Source: an uncultured Pelagibacteraceae bacterium (GTDB taxonomy: Bacteria > Pseudomonadota > Alphaproteobacteria > Pelagibacterales > AG-422-B15). From it: a stretch of DNA of 64,000 bases. A program made the translations under genes and the position numbers. How positions within the stretch are numbered: the first letter of the stretch is position 1; each line of letters opens with the position of its first letter. The stretch is taken from contig CACGAG010000001.1 of NCBI GenBank assembly GCA_902571005.1, positions 104,449 through 168,448 of the forward strand. Direction: 5' to 3'. Shown one piece after another: positions 51,766-60,828 of this stretch. The notes under the pieces are model-generated. The model saw nothing but the letters and a program-made list of their open reading frames with translations. It was not told the DNA's origin and ran no database searches.

Positions 51766-52938
51766 ATGAGTGAAGTATTTATTACATCTGCCGTTAGAAC
51801 AGCCGTTGGTTCTTTTAATGGATCTTTATCGGGTATGCCAGCACACGATTTAGGCACAATAGTTATAAAAGAAACGCTTGATAGATCAGGCATTGAAGGT
51901 GGTGATGTACATGAGGTGATACTTGGACAAGTACTAACTGCAGCAACCGGTCAAAACCCTGCTAGACAAGCATCAATAAATGCTGGCTTGAATAAAGAAA
52001 CCCCAGCATGGCTAGTTAATCAAGTTTGTGGATCTGGCTTACGAAGTGTTGCTTTGGCTTACCAATCTATAATGAATGGCGATGCAAATATTATTATTGC
52101 TGGTGGACAAGAAAGTATGAGTCAATCCCCGCACTGTATGCACCTAAGAAATGGTACCAAAATGGGCGATGATAAGATGATCGACTCAATGATCAAAGAT
52201 GGTTTGTGGGATGCTTTTAATGGATATCACATGGGAACAACTGCTGAAAATGTTGCACAACAATGGCAAATTACTAGAGATCAACAAGATGAATTTGCTT
52301 TTAACTCACAACAGAAAGCAAGTAAGGCTAAAGCAGATGGAGTATTTAAGGATGAAATTGTTCCAGTTGAAGTCCCATCAAGAAAAGAGACAGTACTTTT
52401 TGATAGTGATGAATATATTAAAGACAATGTTCAATTAGAAAAAATCTCATCTTTAAGACCTGCATTTGCAAAAGAGGGAACAGTTACAGCAGCAAATGCA
52501 AGTGGTATAAACGATGGCGCAGCTGCTTTGGCAGTAATGTCCTCAGATGAAATGAAAAAAAGAAACCTTGAGCCTATGGCAAGAATTGTATCCTGGTCAA
52601 GTGCTGGGGTTGATCCATCTGTGATGGGTACAGGACCTATACCTGCAAGCAGAAAAGCTCTTGATAAAGCAGGGTGGGATGTTTCTGATTTAGATTTAAT
52701 TGAGTCAAATGAAGCATTTGCTGCTCAATCTTGTGCAGTAAACAAAGAAATGGGATGGGATGTTTCAAAAGTTAATGTTAACGGGGGAGCGATTGCTATA
52801 GGACATCCAATTGGTGCGTCAGGAGCTAGAATTCTTGTAACATTATTAAATCAAATGAAAAGACAGGACGCTAAAAAAGGACTTGCCACATTATGCATTG
52901 GTGGAGGCATGGGCGTCGCTTTGTGCGTCGAACGATAG
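51766..52938 (+). CDS. phaA: Acetyl-CoA acetyltransferase (thiolase)
   Basis: Condenses two acetyl-CoA to acetoacetyl-CoA or works in reverse. The 390-aa thiolase has the nucleophile Cys in QVCGSGLRSVAL, His in AIGHPIGASG and the second Cys in LCIGGGMGVALCVE. Paired with phaB ten bases downstream, so named phaA; atoB would also fit. Confidence 0.93.
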   Translation: MSEVFITSAVRTAVGSFNGSLSGMPAHDLGTIVIKETLDRSGIEGGDVHEVILGQVLTAATGQNPARQASINAGLNKETPAWLVNQVCGSGLRSVALAYQSIMNGDANIIIAGGQESMSQSPHCMHLRNGTKMGDDKMIDSMIKDGLWDAFNGYHMGTTAENVAQQWQITRDQQDEFAFNSQQKASKAKADGVFKDEIVPVEVPSRKETVLFDSDEYIKDNVQLEKISSLRPAFAKEGTVTAANASGINDGAAALAVMSSDEMKKRNLEPMARIVSWSSAGVDPSVMGTGPIPASRKALDKAGWDVSDLDLIESNEAFAAQSCAVNKEMGWDVSKVNVNGGAIAIGHPIGASGARILVTLLNQMKRQDAKKGLATLCIGGGMGVALCVER

Positions 52939-52947
52939 GAGAAAATT

Positions 52948-53670
52948 ATGTCTAAATTAGCGTTAGTAACTGGAGGAACAAGGGGAATAGGTGCTGCAAT
53001 ATCTCTTGCTTTAAAAAAGGAGGGGTGCAATGTTGCTGCAACCTATAGTTCAAATTCAGATGCGGCAAATAAGTTTTCTTCCGAAAACGGTATTGAGGTA
53101 TTTCAATGGAATGTTGCTGATGCAGCTGCATGCGAAGCGGGCGTAAAGCAAGTTGCTGATAAGATGGGTACTGTTGACATTTTAGTGAATAATGCCGGCA
53201 TTTCTAAAGCTTCAATGGCGCATAAAATGTCAGTTGAACAATGGGATGATGTAATAAGAACTGACTTAGATTCAGTTTTTTATATGACAAGATGTGTACT
53301 TGAAGGCATGAGAGAAAAATCTTTTGGAAGAATAATCAGCATTTCTTCTATTAACGGTCAAAAAGGTGAGATGGGTCTGATAAATTATAGTGCGGCAAAA
53401 GCTGGTTTACTAGGTTTTACCAAAGCCTTAGCGCAAGAAACTGCTAGAAAGAATATTACAGTTAACGCTATTGCACCTGGTTATATCGATACTGAAATTC
53501 TAGCGGATGCCTCCGAGGATTTTATGAAAAGTTTAATTGGAAAAATTCCTGTAGGAAGGCTTGGAACAGTTGATGAGGTTTCACGAATAGTTACATTCCT
53601 TGCCAGTGATGAAGCGGGCTTTATAACAGGTTCTACGATATCTGCAAACGGTGGACAATATTTTACTTAA
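52948..53670 (+). CDS. phaB: Acetoacetyl-CoA reductase
   Basis: NADPH-dependent SDR that makes (R)-3-hydroxybutyryl-CoA. The 240-aa protein has TGGTRGIG, NNAG, YSAAK, and the PhaB-typical SSINGQKGEMG and end ISANGGQY that separate it from FabG. AGGAG precedes the ATG. No PHA synthase is in the window, so the product may feed storage polymer or a crotonyl-CoA route. Confidence 0.9.
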   Translation: MSKLALVTGGTRGIGAAISLALKKEGCNVAATYSSNSDAANKFSSENGIEVFQWNVADAAACEAGVKQVADKMGTVDILVNNAGISKASMAHKMSVEQWDDVIRTDLDSVFYMTRCVLEGMREKSFGRIISISSINGQKGEMGLINYSAAKAGLLGFTKALAQETARKNITVNAIAPGYIDTEILADASEDFMKSLIGKIPVGRLGTVDEVSRIVTFLASDEAGFITGSTISANGGQYFT

Positions 53671-54425
53671 AAGGAATCTTTCAGATTTCTTATATGACCG
53701 AATACTTCTTCTGGACTTTTCCCCGTAAGCCCCAGTGAGTTGATCAAATCTTCATCATCTGCCTTTAAGAAAATATTTAATCTCTTTTCGTCCCCAATTG
53801 TTGATGGAATAGATGGTATGTTTTGTTTATCTAGGCTTTTCAGACGGTCTATTTTTGAGTCTATTTCATCCGAAGGGTAAATAGAGCTTATAAAATTTCC
53901 ATTACTTAAAGTATATTCATGGCCACAGTAAATTTTTGTTTCATCAGGTAGATCCCTTAATTTTGAAAGAGATTTCCACATCATTTCTGGTGAACCTTCA
54001 AAAAGTCTACCACATCCAAGTGAAAATAGCGTGTCACCTGTAAAAACAAGTTTTAGGGATTCAAAATAAAAAGCAATGTGGCCCGTAGTATGCCCAGGTA
54101 TTTCAATTATCTGAGCATTGTGTTCATCAAAATTCCAAATATCACCCTCTGAAACCTGTATATCAATTCCTGGTATTCTCTCAAAATCTTTTTTGCTGCC
54201 AACTATTTTGCATTCATACTTTTCTTTAAGTTCAAAATTTCCACCTACATGATCAAAATGATGATGAGTATTTAGTATGAATTTTAAATTAAGTCTGTGT
54301 TTATTTAGAACATCAATTACAGGACCTGCTTCAGAAGGATCAACAACAAATGCATCCCCTTTTTTATTTGAGTATATATAAGCATAATTATCGCTTAAGC
54401 ATTTAACAATTAGTATTTCAGTCAT
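53667..54425 (-). CDS. gloB: Hydroxyacylglutathione hydrolase (glyoxalase II)
   Basis: Zinc metallo-beta-lactamase-fold thioesterase that completes methylglyoxal removal. The 252-aa protein has THHHFDHVGG, GHTTGHIAF, TGDTLFSLGCGRLFEG and CGHEYTLSN. It follows metW by two bases, the common alphaproteobacterial metX-metW-gloB order. Confidence 0.94.
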   Translation of the reverse strand: MTEILIVKCLSDNYAYIYSNKKGDAFVVDPSEAGPVIDVLNKHRLNLKFILNTHHHFDHVGGNFELKEKYECKIVGSKKDFERIPGIDIQVSEGDIWNFDEHNAQIIEIPGHTTGHIAFYFESLKLVFTGDTLFSLGCGRLFEGSPEMMWKSLSKLRDLPDETKIYCGHEYTLSNGNFISSIYPSDEIDSKIDRLKSLDKQNIPSIPSTIGDEKRLNIFLKADDEDLINSLGLTGKSPEEVFGHIRNLKDSF

Positions 54426-54427
54426 AT

Positions 54428-55039
54428 TTAATCCTTTGAAACTAAAAAAAGTCCGACTTCATTAAAGTAGCTATCAAGAAAATTTTTTCCACTAAAATTG
54501 GAAAGTTTTTTATTAGAAAGATCACCTTTCTTTTCAATTTTGATTTCTAACTCCTCACATAAATCAATAAAATCATTGATTGTACAAAAATGTAGATTTG
54601 GAGTTTCATGCCATGAATAACTTAGTTTCTCGCTTACTGGCATTTTTCTATTCAACAATAAACTAGCGCCAATCTTCCAGTGGCCAAAATTCGGAAAGGA
54701 TATAATTGCTTTTTTAGAAATTCTCACCAATTGCTGCATAACTGTTTTAGGACTTTTTGTAGCTTGTAACGTATAAGTAAGTATTGAATAATCAAATAAC
54801 TTATCTGGATAATCATACAAATCAGTATCTGCATCTCCTTCAATTACTGAAATGCCTTTTGCTAAACAAAGCTGAACCTTTTTTTGATCGATTTCCATCC
54901 CGCGACCATCAATATTTTTATACTCTCTCAAATACTCCAACAAAGACCCATCATTGCACCCAACATCAATAACAGAAGCGTTGTTAGGAATTAGCTTAGC
55001 AATTACCCCAAAATCTTTGTTCTCGTTTATTAAGCTCAT
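54428..55039 (-). CDS. metW: Methionine biosynthesis protein MetW
   Basis: SAM-fold methyltransferase-like protein that works with MetX in homoserine acylation. 203 aa with VIDVGCNDGSLLEYL, GMEIDQ, FPNFGHWK and SYSWHETPNLHFCT. It overlaps metX by four bases. Confidence 0.94.
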   Translation of the reverse strand: MSLINENKDFGVIAKLIPNNASVIDVGCNDGSLLEYLREYKNIDGRGMEIDQKKVQLCLAKGISVIEGDADTDLYDYPDKLFDYSILTYTLQATKSPKTVMQQLVRISKKAIISFPNFGHWKIGASLLLNRKMPVSEKLSYSWHETPNLHFCTINDFIDLCEELEIKIEKKGDLSNKKLSNFSGKNFLDSYFNEVGLFLVSKD

Positions 55040-56151
55040 AAATTTTCAAATGTTGAATTAATGAACCCTTTTAGCGCCTCAAAAAACTTAGGTTCATCCA
55101 ATAGGAATGAGTCATGACCGTTTTCAGTTTCAATTTCAATAAAACTGACATTAAGCCCAAGAGAGTTGAAAACTTTTACAATTTTTTTGTTTTCAGATGT
55201 CGGGTATAGCCAATCACTGGTAAATGACACACAAAGAATTTTAGATTGTGTTTTTTTAAAGGCCTCTATTAAGGAGCCATTATTTGCTGAGGAAACATCA
55301 AAATAATCCATTGCCCGAGTGATATACAGATAGCTGTTTGCATCAAAGCGATCAACAAAAGTAAATCCTTGATGTCTTAAGTAACTTTCAATTTGAAAAT
55401 CGGCATCAAAAGAATAATCCAAGCTATTTTTATCTTGGAGATTTCTTCCAAACTTACTTTGTAGAGCTTCTTTAGATAGATATGAAATATGTGCTGCCAT
55501 TCTAGCTACTGAAAGCCCTTTCATGGGTTTTTTGTCAGAATGATAGTAATTCCCCGATTGCCAGTTTGGATCAGCCATTATGGACTGCCTAGCAAGCTCA
55601 TTTAATGCAATGTTTTGAGCCGAATGGTTTGTTGCAGTTGCAATAGGAACTGCTGAATGTACCATTTCAGGAAACTTTGAAAGCCATTCGAGTACCAACA
55701 TGCCCCCCATCGATCCGCCAGTAACACAGAATATTTTTTCAATTCCCAAATAATCAATTAATAATTTTTGAGCTCTGACCATATCTGCAATTGTAATTAC
55801 AGGAAAATCAGTCGCGAATTCTTTACCGTTTTCAGGATTTATTTCTTTTGGACCCGTTGATCCCATGCATCCACCAATAACATTAGGACAAATGACGAAG
55901 AACTTGTTCGTATCAATTGGTTTATCGGGCCCTACAACCATCGACCACCAGCCATTTTTTTTTGTAATGGGATGATCACTTGCTACATATTGATCGCCAG
56001 TCAAGGCATGACAAACTAGGATTGAATTATTTTTTTTATCGTTAAGTTTGCCATATGTGGTATATGCAGTTTTAAATTTAGATAAACTTCCACCTCCATC
56101 CAAATTTAATGGTTCATCTTCTGCCAAAGTAACAATTTTATTTTCACTCAT
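55036..56151 (-). CDS. metX: Homoserine O-acyltransferase MetX
   Basis: Activates homoserine for methionine synthesis. Alpha/beta hydrolase, 371 aa from the ATG at 56151: CHALTGDQY, nucleophile Ser147 in TGGSMGGM, Asp in FTSDWLYP and His in NGHDSFLL. Acetyl versus succinyl donor is not decided here. The frame is open further upstream, but that part translates the terminator. Controlled by the SAM-II element upstream. Confidence 0.95.
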   Translation of the reverse strand: MSENKIVTLAEDEPLNLDGGGSLSKFKTAYTTYGKLNDKKNNSILVCHALTGDQYVASDHPITKKNGWWSMVVGPDKPIDTNKFFVICPNVIGGCMGSTGPKEINPENGKEFATDFPVITIADMVRAQKLLIDYLGIEKIFCVTGGSMGGMLVLEWLSKFPEMVHSAVPIATATNHSAQNIALNELARQSIMADPNWQSGNYYHSDKKPMKGLSVARMAAHISYLSKEALQSKFGRNLQDKNSLDYSFDADFQIESYLRHQGFTFVDRFDANSYLYITRAMDYFDVSSANNGSLIEAFKKTQSKILCVSFTSDWLYPTSENKKIVKVFNSLGLNVSFIEIETENGHDSFLLDEPKFFEALKGFINSTFENL

Positions 56152-56160
56152 AATTTTTTC

Positions 56161-56197
56161 CAAAAAAAAACCGCCCAACAACTAAGTTTGGCGGTTT
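56161..56197 (-). terminator. Rho-independent terminator in the metX leader
   Basis: On the minus strand AACCGCC (56190-56196 complement) pairs with GGCGGTT (56169-56175 complement), with a further AAC/GTT pair inside, followed by a run of T residues reaching 56162. It lies between the SAM-II aptamer and the metX ATG, so it can end transcription when the aptamer is in its SAM-bound form. Confidence 0.85.
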
Positions 56198-56202
56198 CAA
56201 CT

Positions 56203-56255
56203 ACCTCTTTAGCTGCATTTTTATTGCGCCCGCAAGCTGTGCTCAAATCGGCGCA
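56203..56255 (-). ncRNA. SAM-II riboswitch aptamer of metX
   Basis: The minus-strand sequence fits the SAM-II consensus: TGCGCC (56250-56255) followed by GATTTGA, the CTTGC segment, the closing GGCGCA, then the AATAAAAATG stretch and the 3' pseudoknot strand GCTAAAGAGG (56204-56213). SAM-II typically precedes metX/metA in alphaproteobacteria, and marine metagenomic forms are known. High SAM should lower metX-metW expression. Confidence 0.9.
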
Positions 56256-56263
56256 ATTCATGT

Positions 56264-56290
56264 ATTATATATTCAATAGGATATTGTCAA
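56264..56290 (-). promoter_or_regulatory. Predicted promoter of metX
   Basis: On the minus strand TTGACA (56285-56290) and TATAAT (56264-56269) are both perfect, spaced 15 bases (shorter than the usual 16-18). Initiation near 56257 would begin the transcript right at the aptamer. Confidence 0.65.
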
Positions 56291-56364
56291 ATTAGAAGAT
56301 TTATTTATTTCAAAGATTTTCTTTCAAATTTAGCGATATTCACCTATTTATAGCCAATTGAAAT

Positions 56365-57429
56365 ATGAAAAAACTTAAAAATATAAAGCTTTACGAAGGG
56401 GGTATTTCATCAATTCCTGGCAAAAAGCAAGTTATTAAGGTGTCCTCTAATGAGTCGCCATTTGGTCCGAGCTTGCGAGTACAAAAGGCGATATCAACGG
56501 CCAAATCAAAAACTCACAAATATCCTGACGGGAATAGTCTGGAATTAAAAAATGCCTTATCAAAAAAAACCAAATTAAATATCAACAACCTCTTCGTTGG
56601 GAATGGGTCAGACGAGATACTAGGCCTGGCTTGTCAACTTTTTCTAAATAAAGGAGACGAAGTTATTATTCCTAAACACAGTTTTTTAATGTTTGAAATT
56701 TACTCTAAAATCAGTGGAGGCGTTGTTAAACGTTCGTCAACAAAGAATTTACGTTTTGATGTAAAAAGTATTTTAAATAAAATCACAAAAAAAACTAAAA
56801 TTATATTTATTGCGCAGCCCAATAATCCAACAGGATTTTATCTATCCAAAAAAGAATTAAGATTGCTTATCTCACGTGTCCCTAAGAAGATATTTATAAT
56901 TATTGATTCCGCCTATGCAGAATATGTAACTGATAAAGATTATTCTAATGGCATTAATTTTGCCAAAAAATATAAAAATATCATTGTCACTAGAACTTTC
57001 TCAAAAATTTATGGTCTGGCATCCTTAAGATTGGGTTGGTGCTATGCTCATACAGATATAATAAAATTAATGAATAAAGTGAGAGGGCCATTTAATGTAA
57101 ATCAAATTGCTCAACTTGCTGGCGTTGAGGCATTAAAAGATAAAAAGTATGAAAAAAATGCAATAAACCATAACAAATTTTGGCTAAAAAAAATGAATAG
57201 TGAACTAAGTAGATTGCCAGTGCTTGTTTATGATAGCAGAGCAAATTTCCTACTCATTAATGTAGGCAAATCTGTAAAAAAACTAAATCAGTATTTATTG
57301 TCAAAATCAATTATTGTAAGGTTAATGGATAAGTATAATCTTCCAGATTGCATTAGGTTATCTATTGGTAAATCTACAGAAAATAGAAAAGTCCTTAAAG
57401 CTATGAAAGAGTTTTATAATGCCAAGTAA
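56365..57429 (+). CDS. hisC: Histidinol-phosphate / aromatic aminotransferase
   Basis: Class I/II PLP aminotransferase, 354 aa: SSNESPFGPS, KYPDG, QPNNPTG, PLP Lys214 in TRTFSKIYGLASLRLGW. It lies next to tyrA and overlaps it by 11 bases, so it may also serve tyrosine/phenylalanine synthesis. No other his gene is nearby. Confidence 0.92.
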   Translation: MKKLKNIKLYEGGISSIPGKKQVIKVSSNESPFGPSLRVQKAISTAKSKTHKYPDGNSLELKNALSKKTKLNINNLFVGNGSDEILGLACQLFLNKGDEVIIPKHSFLMFEIYSKISGGVVKRSSTKNLRFDVKSILNKITKKTKIIFIAQPNNPTGFYLSKKELRLLISRVPKKIFIIIDSAYAEYVTDKDYSNGINFAKKYKNIIVTRTFSKIYGLASLRLGWCYAHTDIIKLMNKVRGPFNVNQIAQLAGVEALKDKKYEKNAINHNKFWLKKMNSELSRLPVLVYDSRANFLLINVGKSVKKLNQYLLSKSIIVRLMDKYNLPDCIRLSIGKSTENRKVLKAMKEFYNAK

Positions 57430-58345
57430 GAAGAGACCATTTAAAAAAATTAGTATAATTGGTTTGGGTTTAATAGGTTCTTCTATTGCCTTAGCTATAA
57501 AAAAGAAAAAACTAGCAGAAATTACCTCTGGTTACTCCAGGTCTTTAAAAACAAGAACTATCGCGAAAAAACTTAAATTAACAAGTGAAATAAAAAATAA
57601 TATATCCGACTGTGTAAAGAATTCAGATTTGGTTATTATTTGTACTCACTTAAGCAGTTACAAAAGTATTTTTAAAAAGATATCACCACATCTTACTAAA
57701 GATGCCATTGTAACAGATGTCGGGTCTGCGAAAGAGTCTTCAATTTCAGAAGTCGAGAGTTTAATTAAAAAAAAGATAAATTTTGTACCTGCCCATCCTA
57801 TTGCTGGTACTGAAAAAAGTGGGCCTAAAGCTGGCTTTGCTGAACTATTCGAAGAAAGATGGTGCATAATTACACCTTTAAAAGGCAATAAAACCAGAGA
57901 CATAAATAAAGTAAAAACTTTTTGGAGGAAATTGGGAAGCAAAGTAGAAATTATGACTCCTTCTAGACATGACAAAGTAATGGCAGTGACTTCTCATTTG
58001 CCCCATCTAATTGCTTATAATATGGTCCATACAGCAGCTGATTTAGAAAACTTTACAAAATCAGATATTGTGAAGTATAGCGCGAGTGGATTTAGAGATT
58101 TCACAAGAATTGCTTCCTCAGATCCTACTATGTGGAGAGATGTAATTTTGGCAAACAGAGAAGCTGTATTAGAAATGATTGGTAGATTTTCTGAAGACCT
58201 GAGTGCTATACAAAAGTCAATACGATGGGAAGACGGAGATAGTTTGCATAAGTTATTTTCAAAAACAAGAATTGTGCGTGAGAAAATAATTAAAGCAGGT
58301 CAAGACACTTCTGATGCCGATTTTGGTAGATCAAAAAGAAAATAA
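57419..58345 (+). CDS. tyrA: Prephenate/arogenate dehydrogenase
   Basis: NAD(P)-dependent oxidative decarboxylation in tyrosine synthesis. 308 aa with IGLGLIGSSIAL, TDVGSAKESS, HPIAGTEKSGP and SHLPHLIAY. It is a stand-alone dehydrogenase (no chorismate mutase or ACT). Its 3' end overlaps the convergent DUF2125 gene by 15 bases. Confidence 0.94.
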   Translation: MPSKKRPFKKISIIGLGLIGSSIALAIKKKKLAEITSGYSRSLKTRTIAKKLKLTSEIKNNISDCVKNSDLVIICTHLSSYKSIFKKISPHLTKDAIVTDVGSAKESSISEVESLIKKKINFVPAHPIAGTEKSGPKAGFAELFEERWCIITPLKGNKTRDINKVKTFWRKLGSKVEIMTPSRHDKVMAVTSHLPHLIAYNMVHTAADLENFTKSDIVKYSASGFRDFTRIASSDPTMWRDVILANREAVLEMIGRFSEDLSAIQKSIRWEDGDSLHKLFSKTRIVREKIIKAGQDTSDADFGRSKRK

Positions 58346-59065
58346 TTCCTTTAAATCGATTAAAGGGATGAAAAGCACAGAAATAATTCCATTTTTAATT
58401 ACCAAAGGCGTACTAAACAAATTATCATTGTTTTCAACATTTGATACGTCTAGTTGAATATTGCCATTTAAATTTGTACTTAAATCAGAAATTTTTCCCT
58501 CTAGCAAAATTCTTGTTTCATTTTTAAATGAGTCTAAAACATTTGACGCAACGGCTGTAAAAAAAACGCGATAGCCATTCTCATTAACTTTATTCATTTT
58601 AAAAATAATTTTTCTTATATTCTCTATATTGTAATCACCTATGTTCAGACTCATATCATTTGAAATTGAATAAATCTCATTAATTTGTCCTTTATCCATC
58701 GTTAATCTGAGCTGAATATCATTTAAAAAAAAATTTAAAGAGTCGTCTTCATTAAAAAAAATATTAATTTTATCCGTTCTGATCATTAGTTTACTTATAT
58801 CGAAAGGATTCATATCAATTTTTATATTTCCTATTTCTATATTAGATAGGCTATCTGATCTGTTGAGATTAGGATTTACAATCAAACCTGATATTCTGTA
58901 AGGATACCCTGTCATCCTCAAGTCGTTATACTCAATGTTGTATCTTTCAAGGTTACTTGATAATTGGGATTTCAACTGAAAAGAAATAAACACCCAATAA
59001 ATTGAATAAAAGACCAAAATAGCCAATACCAAAACGATTATTCTATTAAATGAAAATATCTTCAT
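58331..59065 (-). CDS. DUF2125-like membrane-anchored envelope protein
   Basis: A 244-aa protein with one N-terminal membrane segment (about 8-28) and a long beta-rich exterior part. The segment YNDLRMTGYPYRISGLIVNPN matches what I recall of the alphaproteobacterial DUF2125 family (GYPYR/GFPWR). Position beside tyrA and plsC also fits. Function unknown. It overlaps plsC by four bases. Confidence 0.65.
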   Translation of the reverse strand: MKIFSFNRIIVLVLAILVFYSIYWVFISFQLKSQLSSNLERYNIEYNDLRMTGYPYRISGLIVNPNLNRSDSLSNIEIGNIKIDMNPFDISKLMIRTDKINIFFNEDDSLNFFLNDIQLRLTMDKGQINEIYSISNDMSLNIGDYNIENIRKIIFKMNKVNENGYRVFFTAVASNVLDSFKNETRILLEGKISDLSTNLNGNIQLDVSNVENNDNLFSTPLVIKNGIISVLFIPLIDLKELFSF

Positions 59066-59796
59066 TTTGGATATTTAATCTTGGCCTCTTCAAGCAGTTT
59101 GTCAGACTGATTTTCAATAGAATTATATAATTTTTCTGTAAATTCAGTTTTATTAAGTCCTGGCTCAATTGGTTTTAAAAATTCAATTACCATTTTACCA
59201 GGATAACGAAGAAATCGTCTCCTTGACCAAAAGTAGCCACAATTAATTGCAACTGGTAGACAAGGAATTTTGAGACCATCGTACAAAGCTGTAACGCCAT
59301 ACTTATATGGGCGACGTTCACCAACAGGTGTTCTGGTCCCTTCAGGAAAAATTAATAAAGGACGTGGATCATCGTCCATACTTCTTTTTGCAGAATTCAC
59401 CATTGCCTGAATATTTGTTTCCCCTTTTCTTCTATCGACATATATGAAGTTGGCTTTCTTAAAACAAAGTCCAACAATTGGTATGAATAATAATTGTTTT
59501 TTTGCAATTATTGATGGTGTTTCAATCGCTTCATTAAGAAAAATAGCCTCTGCAAGAGATTGATGTTTAGCAGCTATGAGATATTTTCGAGTGCTTGGAA
59601 TGTTTTCTAACCCACGGTACTCAACTTCTAGATTTGCAAATAGCTTAAGGCTTAATTTTGTATGTGTTGATTGAAAACGTATGATGCCAAGCATATGTAT
59701 TTTAGGTAAGAAAAAAAGTATAGGCGCAAAAAAAATACAAATTAATAATACAATATAAAATGCTAAATTTGCTAAAAGAGATCTTACATAAATCAT
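59062..59796 (-). CDS. plsC: 1-acyl-sn-glycerol-3-phosphate acyltransferase
   Basis: Makes phosphatidic acid. The 244-aa protein has two N-terminal hydrophobic segments, the acyltransferase motif KHQSLAEAI (HX4E variant common in alphaproteobacteria instead of HX4D), and FPEGTRTPVG. Starts three bases after the YdcF-like gene. Confidence 0.93.
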   Translation of the reverse strand: MIYVRSLLANLAFYIVLLICIFFAPILFFLPKIHMLGIIRFQSTHTKLSLKLFANLEVEYRGLENIPSTRKYLIAAKHQSLAEAIFLNEAIETPSIIAKKQLLFIPIVGLCFKKANFIYVDRRKGETNIQAMVNSAKRSMDDDPRPLLIFPEGTRTPVGERRPYKYGVTALYDGLKIPCLPVAINCGYFWSRRRFLRYPGKMVIEFLKPIEPGLNKTEFTEKLYNSIENQSDKLLEEAKIKYPK

Positions 59797-59799
59797 AAT

Positions 59800-60378
59800 T
59801 TAAAGTCCTATACTCAAACTTATTTTTGTCCTTAAATATTTTATATACTCTACAATTAATTTCTTCATACGAATATTTATTTTTTGATTGTCATATTTTA
59901 CACCATAATAGAAAGTTTCTTTATCTAATAAAAGTCGATTTACCTCGAGTTCAACTCTTGGTAGATGGTAATCAGACGTTATTAATAAAATATTTTTAAT
60001 ATTATTATTCTTTTTCCAAAAAAAAATTTCTCTAACATTTTCGAAGGTATTTGTTGAAATGCTCTCAAGTTCAACACAACAATTAAACAGCTGATTGAAT
60101 TTTGGAAATTCTTTTTTTATTTCCCCAATAGAAATTTCTTTATTAACTCCTGATATTAAAAGTTTGTACCCAATCTCACTGTTAAGTATTTTAAGTCCCT
60201 CTAATATTCTAAATTTATCGCCAGTTAGTACGACTATTCCGTCAATTTCTTTTTTATTGAGGTCTGTATTTTTATAGCTTTGAATGTTGAAGAGAAAGAA
60301 ATTAAATTGTAAGAGTATGATAATTACAAATAAAAGTAGAGAAAAATGAATGTAATGTGATTTTAATTCATTAATCAT
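59800..60378 (-). CDS. YdcF/ElyC-like DUF218 protein
   Basis: A 192-aa protein with one N-terminal membrane helix (about 12-31) and a DUF218 domain: GIVVLTGDKFRILEGLKIL, LLISGVN, SISTNTFENV and LLITSDYHLPRVELE. Relatives affect envelope polysaccharide metabolism; a specific reaction is not assigned. In other alphaproteobacteria ftsE-ftsX often sits upstream of this gene, but here a zinc-ribbon gene is divergent instead. Confidence 0.85.
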   Translation of the reverse strand: MINELKSHYIHFSLLLFVIIILLQFNFFLFNIQSYKNTDLNKKEIDGIVVLTGDKFRILEGLKILNSEIGYKLLISGVNKEISIGEIKKEFPKFNQLFNCCVELESISTNTFENVREIFFWKKNNNIKNILLITSDYHLPRVELEVNRLLLDKETFYYGVKYDNQKINIRMKKLIVEYIKYLRTKISLSIGL

Positions 60379-60438
60379 TTTAAATAAGTTACACTATTTT
60401 ACTGCTAATAATTACAATTAATAAAATTAAGTAAGACT

Positions 60439-60828
60439 ATGATAATATCCTGTCCATCATGTTCGGCAAAGTATCTAGTAAATATAGAGGATATTGGCTT
60501 TGGCAGACAGGTTAAATGTACAAGATGCAACCATTCTTGGTTTCATGAAAATAAGAATTATGAAAATGATAAAAAGTTACAAATAGAGGAAATTGTTAAT
60601 ACGTACGCAGAACGGGATCATTCAAAGGATCAGAATTTACCAGTTGTTTATGAAAAAAACAAAACAAGTATTCCTCTCCCATTTCTACTTTTATTGACCC
60701 CAGTAATTTTCATATCAATCGATGCGGTTATACAAAACTCAAATGTAAATGCATTTGAATTGAGCAGGTCAATTAACAGTTATATTGATTATATATTAGA
60801 ACAAATAAGATCCTTCTTTTCTTATTAA
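60439..60828 (+). CDS. MJ0042-type zinc-ribbon membrane protein
   Basis: A 129-aa protein with an N-terminal zinc ribbon (CPSCSAKY and CTRCNHSWFHE, four Cys) and one membrane segment near 79-98. The family is common in alphaproteobacteria and its role is unknown. The stop shares TTAA with the convergent lysA stop. Confidence 0.85.
   Translation: MIISCPSCSAKYLVNIEDIGFGRQVKCTRCNHSWFHENKNYENDKKLQIEEIVNTYAERDHSKDQNLPVVYEKNKTSIPLPFLLLLTPVIFISIDAVIQNSNVNAFELSRSINSYIDYILEQIRSFFSY

Noticed and set aside
56152-56181. N-terminal extension of MetX from a TTG
   Set aside because: The added codons are the terminator stem and its T-run; the ATG at 56151 matches the expected protein start.
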